From an uncultured Bacteroides sp. (GTDB lineage: Bacteria; Bacteroidota; Bacteroidia; Bacteroidales; Bacteroidaceae): a DNA stretch of 25,952 nt. The notes under the pieces were generated by a model. That model was given only the letters and a program-made list of their open reading frames with translations, did not search any database and was not told the origin of the DNA. Every line of letters starts with the position of its first letter. Position 1 is the stretch's first letter. The position numbers and the translations under genes are program-made. The stretch is from positions 1-25,952 of the forward strand of contig USLU01000071.1 in NCBI GenBank assembly GCA_900555635.1, in the 5' to 3' direction. Below, piece by piece: positions 16,598 through 24,618 of this stretch.

Positions 16598-18529
16598 TTA
16601 CTTAAATAGCTTGTCGATATCTTCTTCTTTTAAAGTCGACAAGACTGTTCGACCGTCCGGTGTATAATTGGGTGTTGGACATGCAAAAAGATTATCTACC
16701 AGATTGGCCATTTCATCATTACTTAATACCTGCCCGTAAACAATAGCAGCTGCACGCGCTAAAGTCAGTGCCAGGATAGTATGTACTTCTTCTTTCACGT
16801 CATTCCCCTTTTCTATAGCTGTATGTATCATACTGCGGACAAGTTCCACCGGGTTCAAACCTTCGATGCCCGAGGGAATGCCATTGATAGCATAGCTGCC
16901 ACCACCTAGCGGAGTCAATTCAAAACCTACGGCTGAAAAGTCATCCATAATACTCTCAAGTACTGCTGCTTCGGAAGCTGGCAATTGTACAATCTCAGGG
17001 AACAATACCCCTTGTGATACCCCTCGTTTTTCGCGTATCTGATTCATATACCGTTCAAATAGTACACAGATATGCGCACGGTGCTGGTCAATCAGCATAA
17101 GCCCCGATTTCACAGAGGTCAGGATAAAACGTCCTTTGTACTGAAAGTGCTGTGCACCTTTTTCAATATTTACATTACTATTATACAAAGTAGCAGGCGC
17201 CTCTGAAATAGCATCAGCTGCTTCGGAAAGATAAGGTTCTCTACCTTCATCTACTGCCTCAACAGGAGTAGCCGGTATAGCCCAATTTTCTTCTACCGGC
17301 GGCTCTTCCTCCAACGGTTCATTCATTTTACTGGATTTCTCCATACCTGAATAAAGCTCCTCCCACTCCATCTTTGGGCGGAAATAGTCTCTACCACCAC
17401 CATAAGCAGAAGCGGATGAACTTTTAAAAGGATTAAAGTCGGTATTATAATGTACCTTAGGGGGTTCAACCGGACGTGTTTGTTCAAATGCTGGAATGTC
17501 GGGCATATCTTCTGTATCGAAGTCAATAGTGGGAACAGCATTGAACTTACCTAGTGATTCTTTTACTGCAGCCGACAATATTTGCCATATAGCCTGTTCA
17601 TTTTCAAACTTGATCTCGGTCTTCGTTGGATGAATATTTACATCAATATTAGCCGGATCTACTTCGAAATAAATAAAGTAGGAAATTTGTTCACCTGCCG
17701 GAATGAGCTGTTCATAAGCATCCATCACTGCTCTATGGAAATAAGGATGTCGCATATAGCGTCCGTTAACAAAGAAATACTGATGAGCACCTTTCTTTCG
17801 TGCAGTTTCCGGTTTGGCCACAAATCCTGAAACTTTTACCATTGTAGTATCTACATCTACTGATAGCAACTGTTGGTTCAGCTTCTTGCCAAATACTGCC
17901 ATGATACGCTGACGCAAGGGCATAACAGGTAGATTAAATAACTCGGTATCATTGCTATACAAATAGAAAGCAACTTCAGGATGCACCAATGCTATCCGCT
18001 CAAATTCAGTCAGGATATTACTCAACTCTGTGGAGTTAGCTTTCAAAAATTTGCGTCGGGCAGGTATATTAAAGAATAAATTCTTCACGGAGAAATTACT
18101 TCCCTTGGGACAAGATACCGCTTCCTGGGACTCAACTTTGGAACCAGCTATAAATAAACGCGTACCTAATTCTTCATTAGCAGGACGCGTTTTCAATTCT
18201 ACCTCCGCTACTGCGGCAATAGATGCCAACGCCTCACCACGAAATCCCATAGTACGTAAAGCAAATAGATCGGTAGCTTCGCGTATCTTAGAAGTTGCAT
18301 GACGCTCAAAGGAGAGGCGTGCATCCGTCTCGGACATACCCTTGCCGTCATCGATAACCTGAATATTCGTTTTTCCGGCATCAGTTACTAAAACATGTAT
18401 TTCTCGGGCTTCGGCATCAATCGCATTTTCCACCAATTCCTTAATGACAGATGCCGGTCGCTGTATTACCTCTCCGGCAGCAATTTGGTTGGCAACCGAA
18501 TCGGGCAGCAAATGAATGATATCGCTCAT
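16598..18529 (-). CDS. mutL: DNA mismatch repair protein MutL
   Basis: 643 residues, acting with MutS to couple mismatch recognition to strand removal. The N-terminal GHKL ATPase is intact: NQIAAGEVIQRPASVIKELV, catalytic E31 and Mg-binding N35 in KELVENAIDA, DDGKGM, and GFRGEALASIAAV. An acidic, proline-rich linker (about 345-440) leads to the C-terminal dimerisation domain. There the endonuclease motif DQHA(x2)E(x4)E is degenerate: DQHRAHICVLFE at 481-492 has R484 for Ala and I487 for the first Glu, and the ACR-type motif reads ARAAAIV. Nicking activity is therefore doubtful. The gene is 89 bases after a small membrane protein gene, beyond a long hairpin. Confidence 0.96.
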   Translation of the reverse strand: MSDIIHLLPDSVANQIAAGEVIQRPASVIKELVENAIDAEAREIHVLVTDAGKTNIQVIDDGKGMSETDARLSFERHATSKIREATDLFALRTMGFRGEALASIAAVAEVELKTRPANEELGTRLFIAGSKVESQEAVSCPKGSNFSVKNLFFNIPARRKFLKANSTELSNILTEFERIALVHPEVAFYLYSNDTELFNLPVMPLRQRIMAVFGKKLNQQLLSVDVDTTMVKVSGFVAKPETARKKGAHQYFFVNGRYMRHPYFHRAVMDAYEQLIPAGEQISYFIYFEVDPANIDVNIHPTKTEIKFENEQAIWQILSAAVKESLGKFNAVPTIDFDTEDMPDIPAFEQTRPVEPPKVHYNTDFNPFKSSSASAYGGGRDYFRPKMEWEELYSGMEKSSKMNEPLEEEPPVEENWAIPATPVEAVDEGREPYLSEAADAISEAPATLYNSNVNIEKGAQHFQYKGRFILTSVKSGLMLIDQHRAHICVLFERYMNQIREKRGVSQGVLFPEIVQLPASEAAVLESIMDDFSAVGFELTPLGGGSYAINGIPSGIEGLNPVELVRSMIHTAIEKGNDVKEEVHTILALTLARAAAIVYGQVLSNDEMANLVDNLFACPTPNYTPDGRTVLSTLKEEDIDKLFK

Positions 18530-18553
18530 AAATTAAGATAATAAAATGATAAA

Positions 18554-18605
18554 ATGGTGAGATGACAAGATAGTAAGGGGATAAGATATCTTATCATCTC
18601 ACCAT
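18554..18605 (-). terminator. Long hairpin between the envelope operon and mutL
   Basis: On the minus strand ATGGTGAGATGATAAGATA (18605-18587) pairs with TATCTTGTCATCTCACCAT (18572-18554), 19 bp with one U-G pair and a 14-base loop. T-rich sequence (TTTTATCATTTTATTATC) follows. It probably ends or attenuates transcripts from the OstA operon before mutL. It is built from GATAAGATG/GGTGAGATG units, and a nested 16-base palindrome (18580-18595) covers the loop. Confidence 0.6.
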
Positions 18606-18618
18606 CTTATCATCTATT

Positions 18619-18915
18619 TCAAAAGGTCCAACTACCTGTTTGCAGATAGTGCCACAAAAAAACGAGAAGAGCTATCAGTATCAAGATCATACCCAAATGT
18701 ACGGGTTTACGACCACTTTGCTTACGTCGCTTCAAGTGAGTGGTTCCTTCTACAAACTTTCCACGGATGTCTTCGGGAGTGAACTTTTTTTCGGGCAGCA
18801 TTCCTAATTCGCGTTTGGCTTTCTCCTCCATCTTCGCTAATTTTTCCTTCCGTTCATCCACATAGATATATTGGTGATTAAAGCCGCGGGGCTTCCGCAT
18901 TGTAAACATTCCCAT
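18619..18915 (-). CDS. Small membrane protein of unknown function
   Basis: 98 residues that I cannot assign to a named family. The N-terminal half is charged and helical (VDERKEKLAKMEEKAKRELG), followed by a basic segment (LKRRKQSGRKP). One C-terminal membrane helix (about 75-91, MILILIALLVFLWHY) has a seven-residue tail, so positive-inside topology puts the bulk in the cytoplasm. The start ATG is 4 bases after the OstA-like stop, so the two are co-transcribed and perhaps translationally coupled. Its position suggests an accessory role in envelope assembly; that is inference from context only. Confidence 0.75.
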   Translation of the reverse strand: MGMFTMRKPRGFNHQYIYVDERKEKLAKMEEKAKRELGMLPEKKFTPEDIRGKFVEGTTHLKRRKQSGRKPVHLGMILILIALLVFLWHYLQTGSWTF

Positions 18916-18919
18916 AACA

Positions 18920-20644
18920 CTACTTATTATTACGTTTGATATGCATATTTCTTGGCGAAGTTACAGGTTTTCGATCACTCTTCTGCAAAGTTTCACCTGC
19001 TTTTTTACCTCTCCACTCAAAGATATCTTCCTTATTACGTGGGCGAATATAATCGAACCATGCAAAAGAAGGGAGCTTAAATTTATCCGGCGGAATTTGG
19101 TCCATAGGATACATTGTACCACTGGCTTTGCCAATAAATGAACCTCGCTCCATACGACGGTCTTTCAACAACATACGTAGGAAACCACCTTCCGTATAAT
19201 CGAGTCCAATCAACGAGCTATCTTTTTCTTCTACCGGATAGTAGATAACCAATACATTTCCATTTACATCTACCTGACGCATCTCACCTTTTTCAAAGAA
19301 AGCTTTCATTTCTTTACCTGCTACTTGATTATAGTGAATGCTATCTTTCCTCTCTATAGCTAATGCCTGATTGATGATATGTGCCCAGTCAATAGTACTA
19401 TCGTTCATATAGACCTTGATTTCTTCACCTAACAATTGCTGATTACCATTCCAAACAATCGGGTCAGTGTACATCGTCATACAAGAATCTTTAGAATTAT
19501 AAACCAATGAATCGCATACAGCCTGAACATCAGTGCGATATGCACGTACTTTATGGTAAACGCGCATTTCGCGATACATAGAATCCGTATTGAGATTATA
19601 GGTAACTAATCGTAGTGTATCGCCATGCATATAAAGACTGTCTCCCTGCGAGTAATCAATAGCAACTGCACGTTGGGTAGCCAAAGCATTTCCAGTAAGT
19701 TCATTGTAAAAACAATAATTACCGGTAAGCATGTTTTTGTTGACTGTATCATTCATCACCACATTATAAAATGCTTCGCCATAACCCAATTTACGGTCAT
19801 AAAAAAGACTATCGCCAGTTAGCCGCTTACCTTCATTAGTCAATACGGAACGATCAAGCAGTTCGGCTTGATCCGTTGTCGTATCATATTCTCCGCGCTC
19901 TGAGTAAATATGATTATTGTCGCTTACAATATCAGAAGGTCCCAAAATTGTTGCGATCTTACTCAATGTGCTATATTTCAATGTATCCGATGTCAACACA
20001 AACTGTGGATTAACCAATTTTACATCATGGTTGAACACAGCCAACTTTGTAGCCGGACTATATTCTCCCCATTCAGAGGTCAGCACATTCTCTTCATCGG
20101 TCAACGTACCTCCTTCGAAATAGTAGCCCAAGTTATACAATCGGTCGTAATTCAAGCTATCAGTCGTTAAGACTGTCTTACGGTTAATCATACGTACATT
20201 CTCGCGTATCATTGCTAGTTGGGACATTCCATCATAGTACAAGTAGTCACCATAGATAAATAAGGTATCACCTTGTTCCATGCGTACATTACCGAAAGCT
20301 TCAACAGAATTGCTTTTCTCGAAAATCAAAGCACTGTCACAAAACATGTACATACTATCATGCTTCATTCTAACCGACCCGATCAATACTTGCACATCAG
20401 GACGCTGTTGCTTATCAGCTTGAGCCTCATCAGCATATAGCAGGTCAACACGTGTTTTCTTTTTCTCAGCAGTTCCCGTATTTTTCTTCTCTACGGACAC
20501 TTCGGCTTTCTTTTTCTCCGGAGCATCAGAAGTTTTCTTCTTCTCCTGAGCACTTAACAAACACATACCAAACAGGCATAGAATGCCTGCTAGTAGGTAT
20601 CTATGCCTGAAAAGGAGATGTTTTCTTGTATCTTTCTTTTGCAT
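18920..20644 (-). CDS. OstA/LptA-like periplasmic protein
   Basis: 574 residues. An N-terminal signal (basic start, then LLAGILCLFGMCLLSAQ) leads to a Lys-rich linker (about 34-66, with repeated EKKK) and then an array of OstA/LptA-type beta units. These show as recurring segments such as MKHDSMYMFCDSALIFEKSN, EAFGNVRM, GDTLFIYGDYLYYDG, LTTDSLNYD, LTGDSLFYD and LTGNYCFYN. LptA-like proteins form the periplasmic bridge for lipopolysaccharide transport or chaperone LptD. At 574 residues it is about three times an E. coli LptA, as is usual for the Bacteroidetes form. It follows SurA by 27 bases in one operon, which fits outer-membrane assembly. The exact substrate is inferred. Confidence 0.85.
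   Translation of the reverse strand: MQKKDTRKHLLFRHRYLLAGILCLFGMCLLSAQEKKKTSDAPEKKKAEVSVEKKNTGTAEKKKTRVDLLYADEAQADKQQRPDVQVLIGSVRMKHDSMYMFCDSALIFEKSNSVEAFGNVRMEQGDTLFIYGDYLYYDGMSQLAMIRENVRMINRKTVLTTDSLNYDRLYNLGYYFEGGTLTDEENVLTSEWGEYSPATKLAVFNHDVKLVNPQFVLTSDTLKYSTLSKIATILGPSDIVSDNNHIYSERGEYDTTTDQAELLDRSVLTNEGKRLTGDSLFYDRKLGYGEAFYNVVMNDTVNKNMLTGNYCFYNELTGNALATQRAVAIDYSQGDSLYMHGDTLRLVTYNLNTDSMYREMRVYHKVRAYRTDVQAVCDSLVYNSKDSCMTMYTDPIVWNGNQQLLGEEIKVYMNDSTIDWAHIINQALAIERKDSIHYNQVAGKEMKAFFEKGEMRQVDVNGNVLVIYYPVEEKDSSLIGLDYTEGGFLRMLLKDRRMERGSFIGKASGTMYPMDQIPPDKFKLPSFAWFDYIRPRNKEDIFEWRGKKAGETLQKSDRKPVTSPRNMHIKRNNK
20573..20609 (-). repeat. Nested inverted repeats at the start of the OstA-like gene
   Basis: CAGGCATAGA (20573-20582) and TCTATGCCTG (20600-20609) form a 10-bp inverted repeat. 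In addition, CAGGCAT at 20573 pairs with ATGCCTG at 20583-20589 across a three-base loop. Both alternatives fall in codons of the signal peptide, about 35 bases after the start codon, and could form competing mRNA structures. Coding constraint makes a pure coincidence possible. Confidence 0.5.
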
Positions 20645-20671
20645 ACAAAAGTCTATGTAAACCCGCCCGGA

Positions 20672-22039
20672 TTAATCTTTAATCCAGCCCGGATACTTGA
20701 ATGTACAGTTATTCTTCCAATCGTCTTTGATACGTACATAAGTATGTTTCTGTTTTTCGCGGATCCACTTATCTAACATTTCGTCACGACGTTTTTCCAA
20801 TACAATTTCTTTTAAGTTCTGATAGTCATCAGAGATGGTTGCTTTATGACCGACAGTACGGCTCTTCAATTTCACAATCACACACTCCTCTTTACCGGTC
20901 TTTTGCGGAATCATTGTAAAAGCTTCAGATATTTCACCAACTTTCATTTTATCTACCACCTTAGCAATTTCAGGAGGAAGTTCCTGCATTTCAAATTTGG
21001 AAGTATTTGTATTAGGGTTCGGCAATAAACCATGGTTGTTGCGAGTGTCCTTATCTTGTGAAAGTACGGACGCAGCTTCTTCAAATGTAAATTTGTTATT
21101 GCGGATATCATCAGCAATAGAGTCTAAACGTGCATTTCCTGCTATTAAAGCTTCTTCTGGAACATGGGGTTTCAGCAAAAGATGGCGCACCTTTATACGG
21201 TCACCACGCTTTTCCATCAATTGGATAATATGAAAACCGTATTCAGACTCTACTATTTTAGAAACCTTATTCGGGTCTTGTAAATTAAAAGCCACATTGG
21301 CAAAAGCAGGATCCAAATAACCTCGTCCGGTAAACGGCATTTCACCACCATTAATGGCAGTACCCCGGTCGTCAGAATACAAACGCGCCAACATAGAGAA
21401 ACTTTCGCCCTTATTGATACGATCAGTATAATCACGCAAACGTCTCTTTACATCCTCAATTTCCTCCAAAGGTATTTTAGGTTGTTGGGTAATGATTTGT
21501 ACTTCCACCTGAGTAGGAATGTAAGGAATACTATCCTGCGGAAGGTCTTTGAAATAACGACGTACTTCGGCCGGAGTAATCTTAATTTCTCCTACCAATT
21601 TCTGCTGCATTTTCTGTACCTTCAAACCTTCACGGGCATTATCACGCAAGGTCTCACGAATTTGACTGGAAGTTTTGTTAAAATACTCCTCCATTTTCTC
21701 ACGCGAACCGATATTAGTAATATACATGTTCGTCATGTAGTCCACACGTTGGATTACTTCACTTTCAGGTACCTCAATACTATCGAGTGCAGCCTGATGA
21801 AGATATAACTTTTGTACAGCTATCTCTTCGGGTATTACACAATAAGGATCACGGTCAAACTTACGTCCTTCATACAAAGCACTCATACGAGCTTCTTCAA
21901 CTTCGGACTTCAATATAGCCTCGTCACCTACTACCCAAACCACTTCGTCAATCACGTTGTCTTGTCCATATACGGTAGAACCGGCTAATAACGTCAAGGC
22001 AAATAAAACTACAAACTTAAAGTTCATACACTTTTTCAT
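20672..22039 (-). CDS. surA: SurA-type periplasmic foldase with two parvulin domains
   Basis: 455-residue peptidyl-prolyl isomerase and chaperone for outer membrane proteins. The order matches SurA. A signal peptide (about 1-25, ending STVYGQ) leads to an N-terminal helical domain (VDEVVWVVGDEAILKSEVEE-like SurA_N, about 28-170). Parvulin 1 follows (about 176-277, with INGGEMPFTGRGYLDPAF and SEYGFHIIQLMEKR), then parvulin 2 (about 283-393, IKVRHLLLKP and HGLLPNP) and a C-terminal helix. It is third of the foldase-like genes in the operon, 16 bases after the lipoprotein gene, and directly precedes the OstA-like gene. Its activity as isomerase rather than chaperone is not shown by the sequence. 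Confidence 0.9.
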   Translation of the reverse strand: MKKCMNFKFVVLFALTLLAGSTVYGQDNVIDEVVWVVGDEAILKSEVEEARMSALYEGRKFDRDPYCVIPEEIAVQKLYLHQAALDSIEVPESEVIQRVDYMTNMYITNIGSREKMEEYFNKTSSQIRETLRDNAREGLKVQKMQQKLVGEIKITPAEVRRYFKDLPQDSIPYIPTQVEVQIITQQPKIPLEEIEDVKRRLRDYTDRINKGESFSMLARLYSDDRGTAINGGEMPFTGRGYLDPAFANVAFNLQDPNKVSKIVESEYGFHIIQLMEKRGDRIKVRHLLLKPHVPEEALIAGNARLDSIADDIRNNKFTFEEAASVLSQDKDTRNNHGLLPNPNTNTSKFEMQELPPEIAKVVDKMKVGEISEAFTMIPQKTGKEECVIVKLKSRTVGHKATISDDYQNLKEIVLEKRRDEMLDKWIREKQKHTYVRIKDDWKNNCTFKYPGWIKD

Positions 22040-22055
22040 TCTTGGTATTCTTATA

Positions 22056-22901
22056 CTAATAATACTTAATTTTGTCTCTTTTCACTGCACGCTGATACAA
22101 ATCATCTTTTACCTGTTTCATAAAGTCCACTTGCTTCATGTTCAACAAGATGTCCTTTACTTGTGTACGGGCAAATTCATAAGGTTCTTGTTCGCCCATC
22201 GAACGATAATCGCTCACATTCAGGAAATAATAGTAAGCCGTATCTTTCAACTCTATGCGACGGTTCTTATTCAAATAATCCTCCGCATCAGGCGTTTTTA
22301 ACGGTATTAAATCCAGAATTTCGGAAACCGGCACCCATTTATCATAGAAATATTCATATTTCACAGCATTCTGCAAACTGTATTTCTCCAAATGTTCTAC
22401 CGCTTCTTGGGTCTCGGTTTTATACCAACGACGAACATTAGCTAATTGCGGAGCCGTCAGCGGAACTTTGATAAATAGCCCTTTTATAAGCGGACGTTCT
22501 ACTTTGAAAAGCGTCTGATTCTTTTCATAGTAATCCTTCAACTCCTCTTCTGAGATCTCTTCTGAAAGACGTTGATGTATCAAAGCCTGTTGATAAGTAT
22601 GCATTATCAGCGCTTTACGATAATTCTCTACAAGCTTCTCTATTTCAGTATTATTGGGTATGTTACTTTGGGCTTTGTCATATAGCAAAATATCTTCTAC
22701 CCAATTGCGGATGTAATGTTCAGCAAACAGTAAACTGTCATCTTTCGATAAATCCACGGGTAGTACTGCCTGCAAATCTTCCCGATAAAGGAAGTTTCCG
22801 TCTAACTCCACTAATGGGGTCTGTCCCTTATGGTCGTTGTGTTGTTGACTACAAGCCACACAGAGAAGAATAAATAAAAGCCCAAAGCAAGTTGTTCGCA
22901 T
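22056..22901 (-). CDS. Foldase-like lipoprotein (SurA/PpiC relative)
   Basis: 281 residues with a short hydrophobic signal and a probable lipobox ending VAC at Cys17; Cys at -3 is unusual. The mature part begins SQQHNDHKG, with no acidic surface-export signal, so it is probably periplasm-facing. The body is helical and rich in charged residues (FLYREDLQAVLPVDLSKDDS, then SEEISEEELKDYYEKNQTLF), like the SurA N-terminal chaperone domain. I see no clear parvulin core, so it may be a chaperone without isomerase activity. It lies 58 bases after the PpiC-type gene and 16 before surA. In the first gap TATCTTCG resembles a -7 box with one mismatch. Confidence 0.7.
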   Translation of the reverse strand: MRTTCFGLLFILLCVACSQQHNDHKGQTPLVELDGNFLYREDLQAVLPVDLSKDDSLLFAEHYIRNWVEDILLYDKAQSNIPNNTEIEKLVENYRKALIMHTYQQALIHQRLSEEISEEELKDYYEKNQTLFKVERPLIKGLFIKVPLTAPQLANVRRWYKTETQEAVEHLEKYSLQNAVKYEYFYDKWVPVSEILDLIPLKTPDAEDYLNKNRRIELKDTAYYYFLNVSDYRSMGEQEPYEFARTQVKDILLNMKQVDFMKQVKDDLYQRAVKRDKIKYY

Positions 22902-22959
22902 CAGCTACTGATATTTTACTTTATTTCAAGGTACGAAGATAGTGCTTTAATTGGTTGCA

Positions 22960-24495
22960 TCAGTGATTATTAACTGTTTTTAAAACCTCTTGGTTAATTT
23001 CAACCTTACTAGAGGCACGCAAGCTAGTTACCCAACGTTGTTCCAAATAGTTCTGATAGTCGGAAAGTAACTGTTCACCAACTTCTTTATAATCATCGGG
23101 ACCTTTCACTTTTTTGCCCATAACAACAGTAAAGGGAAATGACATTAGAGGAGTAGAAGCCTTTGTTTTAAAAACCAAATCATCAACAAACGCATTCTCA
23201 CCAAGAGAGAATAAACCCATCTCAGCCTTAACTTGTAGAAGGGTTCCAGCGTTAAATGTCAGGCGAATAGCATCCAACCATTCTTTTTCAGGCAAATGTT
23301 TCAGGAACTTACGCACCTGTTTGGCAACACGCTTGCTTATACAATGTAACACAGCACCTTTATATCTTGATTCTTTCCAATGATAATCTGATCGATGTTC
23401 ATCAAAATATGCCTTCAACCCGCTTTCATTCATCTTGTTTTTGACTTCACGATTAGTAATTTCATTCAGTAACAGACCGTCACGATACTCTTGGATCTGT
23501 AAGCTAAACTCTGGTTGCTTCTGCTCTAAATGATCTTTACCATAATCCAGCACCGATTTCATAACAAAGTCATGGAACTGCCTACGTACTCCTGCGGGAT
23601 GAGCAGTAGCAAACCGGGCAAATTCTTTTCCTGTATATGCTTTGTTTGCTAAAGTGAATAAAATACGGGAAGTCTGACCATTAGAAATAAGTTCATCTAC
23701 TGCAGCTTTATCGGAGCTATAATGATACTCCTTTTTAAGTTTTTCGACCAATGATTCAGTTCCCTGATCCATGTTATGACGATTTATTTGCCGACGAATG
23801 ATTTCATCCTTCATTTCTTCAAAAGGAGGTGTTTCTTTCCTTTCAAGCACTTTTACAATATGAATGCCCTGCGGCGTAAAAAATGGGCGGGAGATCTCAC
23901 CGGTTTGTAAGCTAAAAACAACATCTTCAAATTCAGTAGGCATTTCCAACCGCCCCACCCAAAAGGTTTGTTTCTCATCGGAAAACTTCCCTACAAAAGT
24001 GTCAAAGTTTGCACTACCTCCTCCTTCCATAAGTACCTCATATATGGAATCCATTTTAACTTCCGTCCGATGTAATTTACTGCCTAGAATATTCTGCGGA
24101 AGAGATTTATAGATGTGACTGACAAGTACTTGTTCCAAACGTTTATTGGCCTTCATCTTATCATAATTTTGACGAGCTATTTGTTCTTCAATTTCTGTAT
24201 CAGTCAAGTAAGATTCAGTCAACCTATTTCGAAAAGCATCCAACCGAACCTGAAAAGTTAGAGTGGTATCAATGCCCTCAGCCTCTGCTACCTCAACTTT
24301 AAGTTTTGAATTTACAAACAAATCAACATACTCTTTCGGAGTCTTCCGACCTAGTTGATTATTCTTATTATAGAGGTATTCATACTCTGAGCGAAGCACT
24401 TCTTTTCCATTTATACGCATCAATACCGGATCTTGCTGGGCAACGGCAGTGAAACTAAAATAAAGAAAAACGTAAGTCAATATTTGTCTTATCAT
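22960..24495 (-). CDS. PpiC-type parvulin foldase
   Basis: 511 residues, exported by a signal peptide (MIRQILTYVFLYFSFTAVA, cleavage near residue 19). An N-terminal helical domain (RINGKEVLRSEYEYLYNK, about 28-115) precedes one parvulin domain (about 121-220: QVLVSHIYKSLP, FWVGRLEMPTEFEDVVF, FFTPQGIHIVKVLE). A long C-terminal region of about 290 residues contains DEHRSDYHWKESRYKGAVLH and resembles a second, divergent helical/parvulin-like unit. It is the first gene of the foldase operon, 58 bases ahead of the lipoprotein gene and behind its own -7 box. It probably helps fold outer membrane proteins together with the following SurA. Confidence 0.88.
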   Translation of the reverse strand: MIRQILTYVFLYFSFTAVAQQDPVLMRINGKEVLRSEYEYLYNKNNQLGRKTPKEYVDLFVNSKLKVEVAEAEGIDTTLTFQVRLDAFRNRLTESYLTDTEIEEQIARQNYDKMKANKRLEQVLVSHIYKSLPQNILGSKLHRTEVKMDSIYEVLMEGGGSANFDTFVGKFSDEKQTFWVGRLEMPTEFEDVVFSLQTGEISRPFFTPQGIHIVKVLERKETPPFEEMKDEIIRRQINRHNMDQGTESLVEKLKKEYHYSSDKAAVDELISNGQTSRILFTLANKAYTGKEFARFATAHPAGVRRQFHDFVMKSVLDYGKDHLEQKQPEFSLQIQEYRDGLLLNEITNREVKNKMNESGLKAYFDEHRSDYHWKESRYKGAVLHCISKRVAKQVRKFLKHLPEKEWLDAIRLTFNAGTLLQVKAEMGLFSLGENAFVDDLVFKTKASTPLMSFPFTVVMGKKVKGPDDYKEVGEQLLSDYQNYLEQRWVTSLRASSKVEINQEVLKTVNNH

Positions 24496-24553
24496 AATCG
24501 CTTTTTATAAAAGCAAAACAACAGGTGGAAATAAACTCCTCATTTTGCGACTC

Positions 24554-24561
24554 CAAAGATA
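24554..24561 (-). promoter_or_regulatory. -7 element of the foldase operon promoter
   Basis: TATCTTTG on the minus strand is a perfect TAnnTTTG match, placed about 58 bases before the first foldase ATG and immediately after the guaB terminator. The -33 region falls within the terminator stem-loop and does not read TTTG. Confidence 0.5.
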
Positions 24562-24566
24562 TAAAA

Positions 24567-24596
24567 ATGCCCGGAAAGCATATACTATCCGGGCAT
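24567..24596 (-). terminator. Terminator of guaB
   Basis: ATGCCCGGA / TCCGGGCAT (9 bp, 12-base loop) is followed by TTTTATATC on the minus strand. Flanking AGATAT / ATATCT can extend the stem across a four-base bulge. It lies 22 bases beyond the guaB stop. Confidence 0.8.
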
Positions 24597-24618
24597 ATAT
24601 CTTCTTTTTTAACTACAC

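Noticed and set aside
18580..18595. GATAAGATATCTTATC palindrome as a transcription-factor operator
   Set aside because: It is nested in the larger hairpin and made of the same repeated units, so a separate operator is not needed to explain it.
22056..24495. Possibility that the lipoprotein and the PpiC-type gene are one broken SurA
   Set aside because: Each has its own signal sequence, start and stop with a 58-base gap, and the PpiC-type gene already holds a full parvulin domain.
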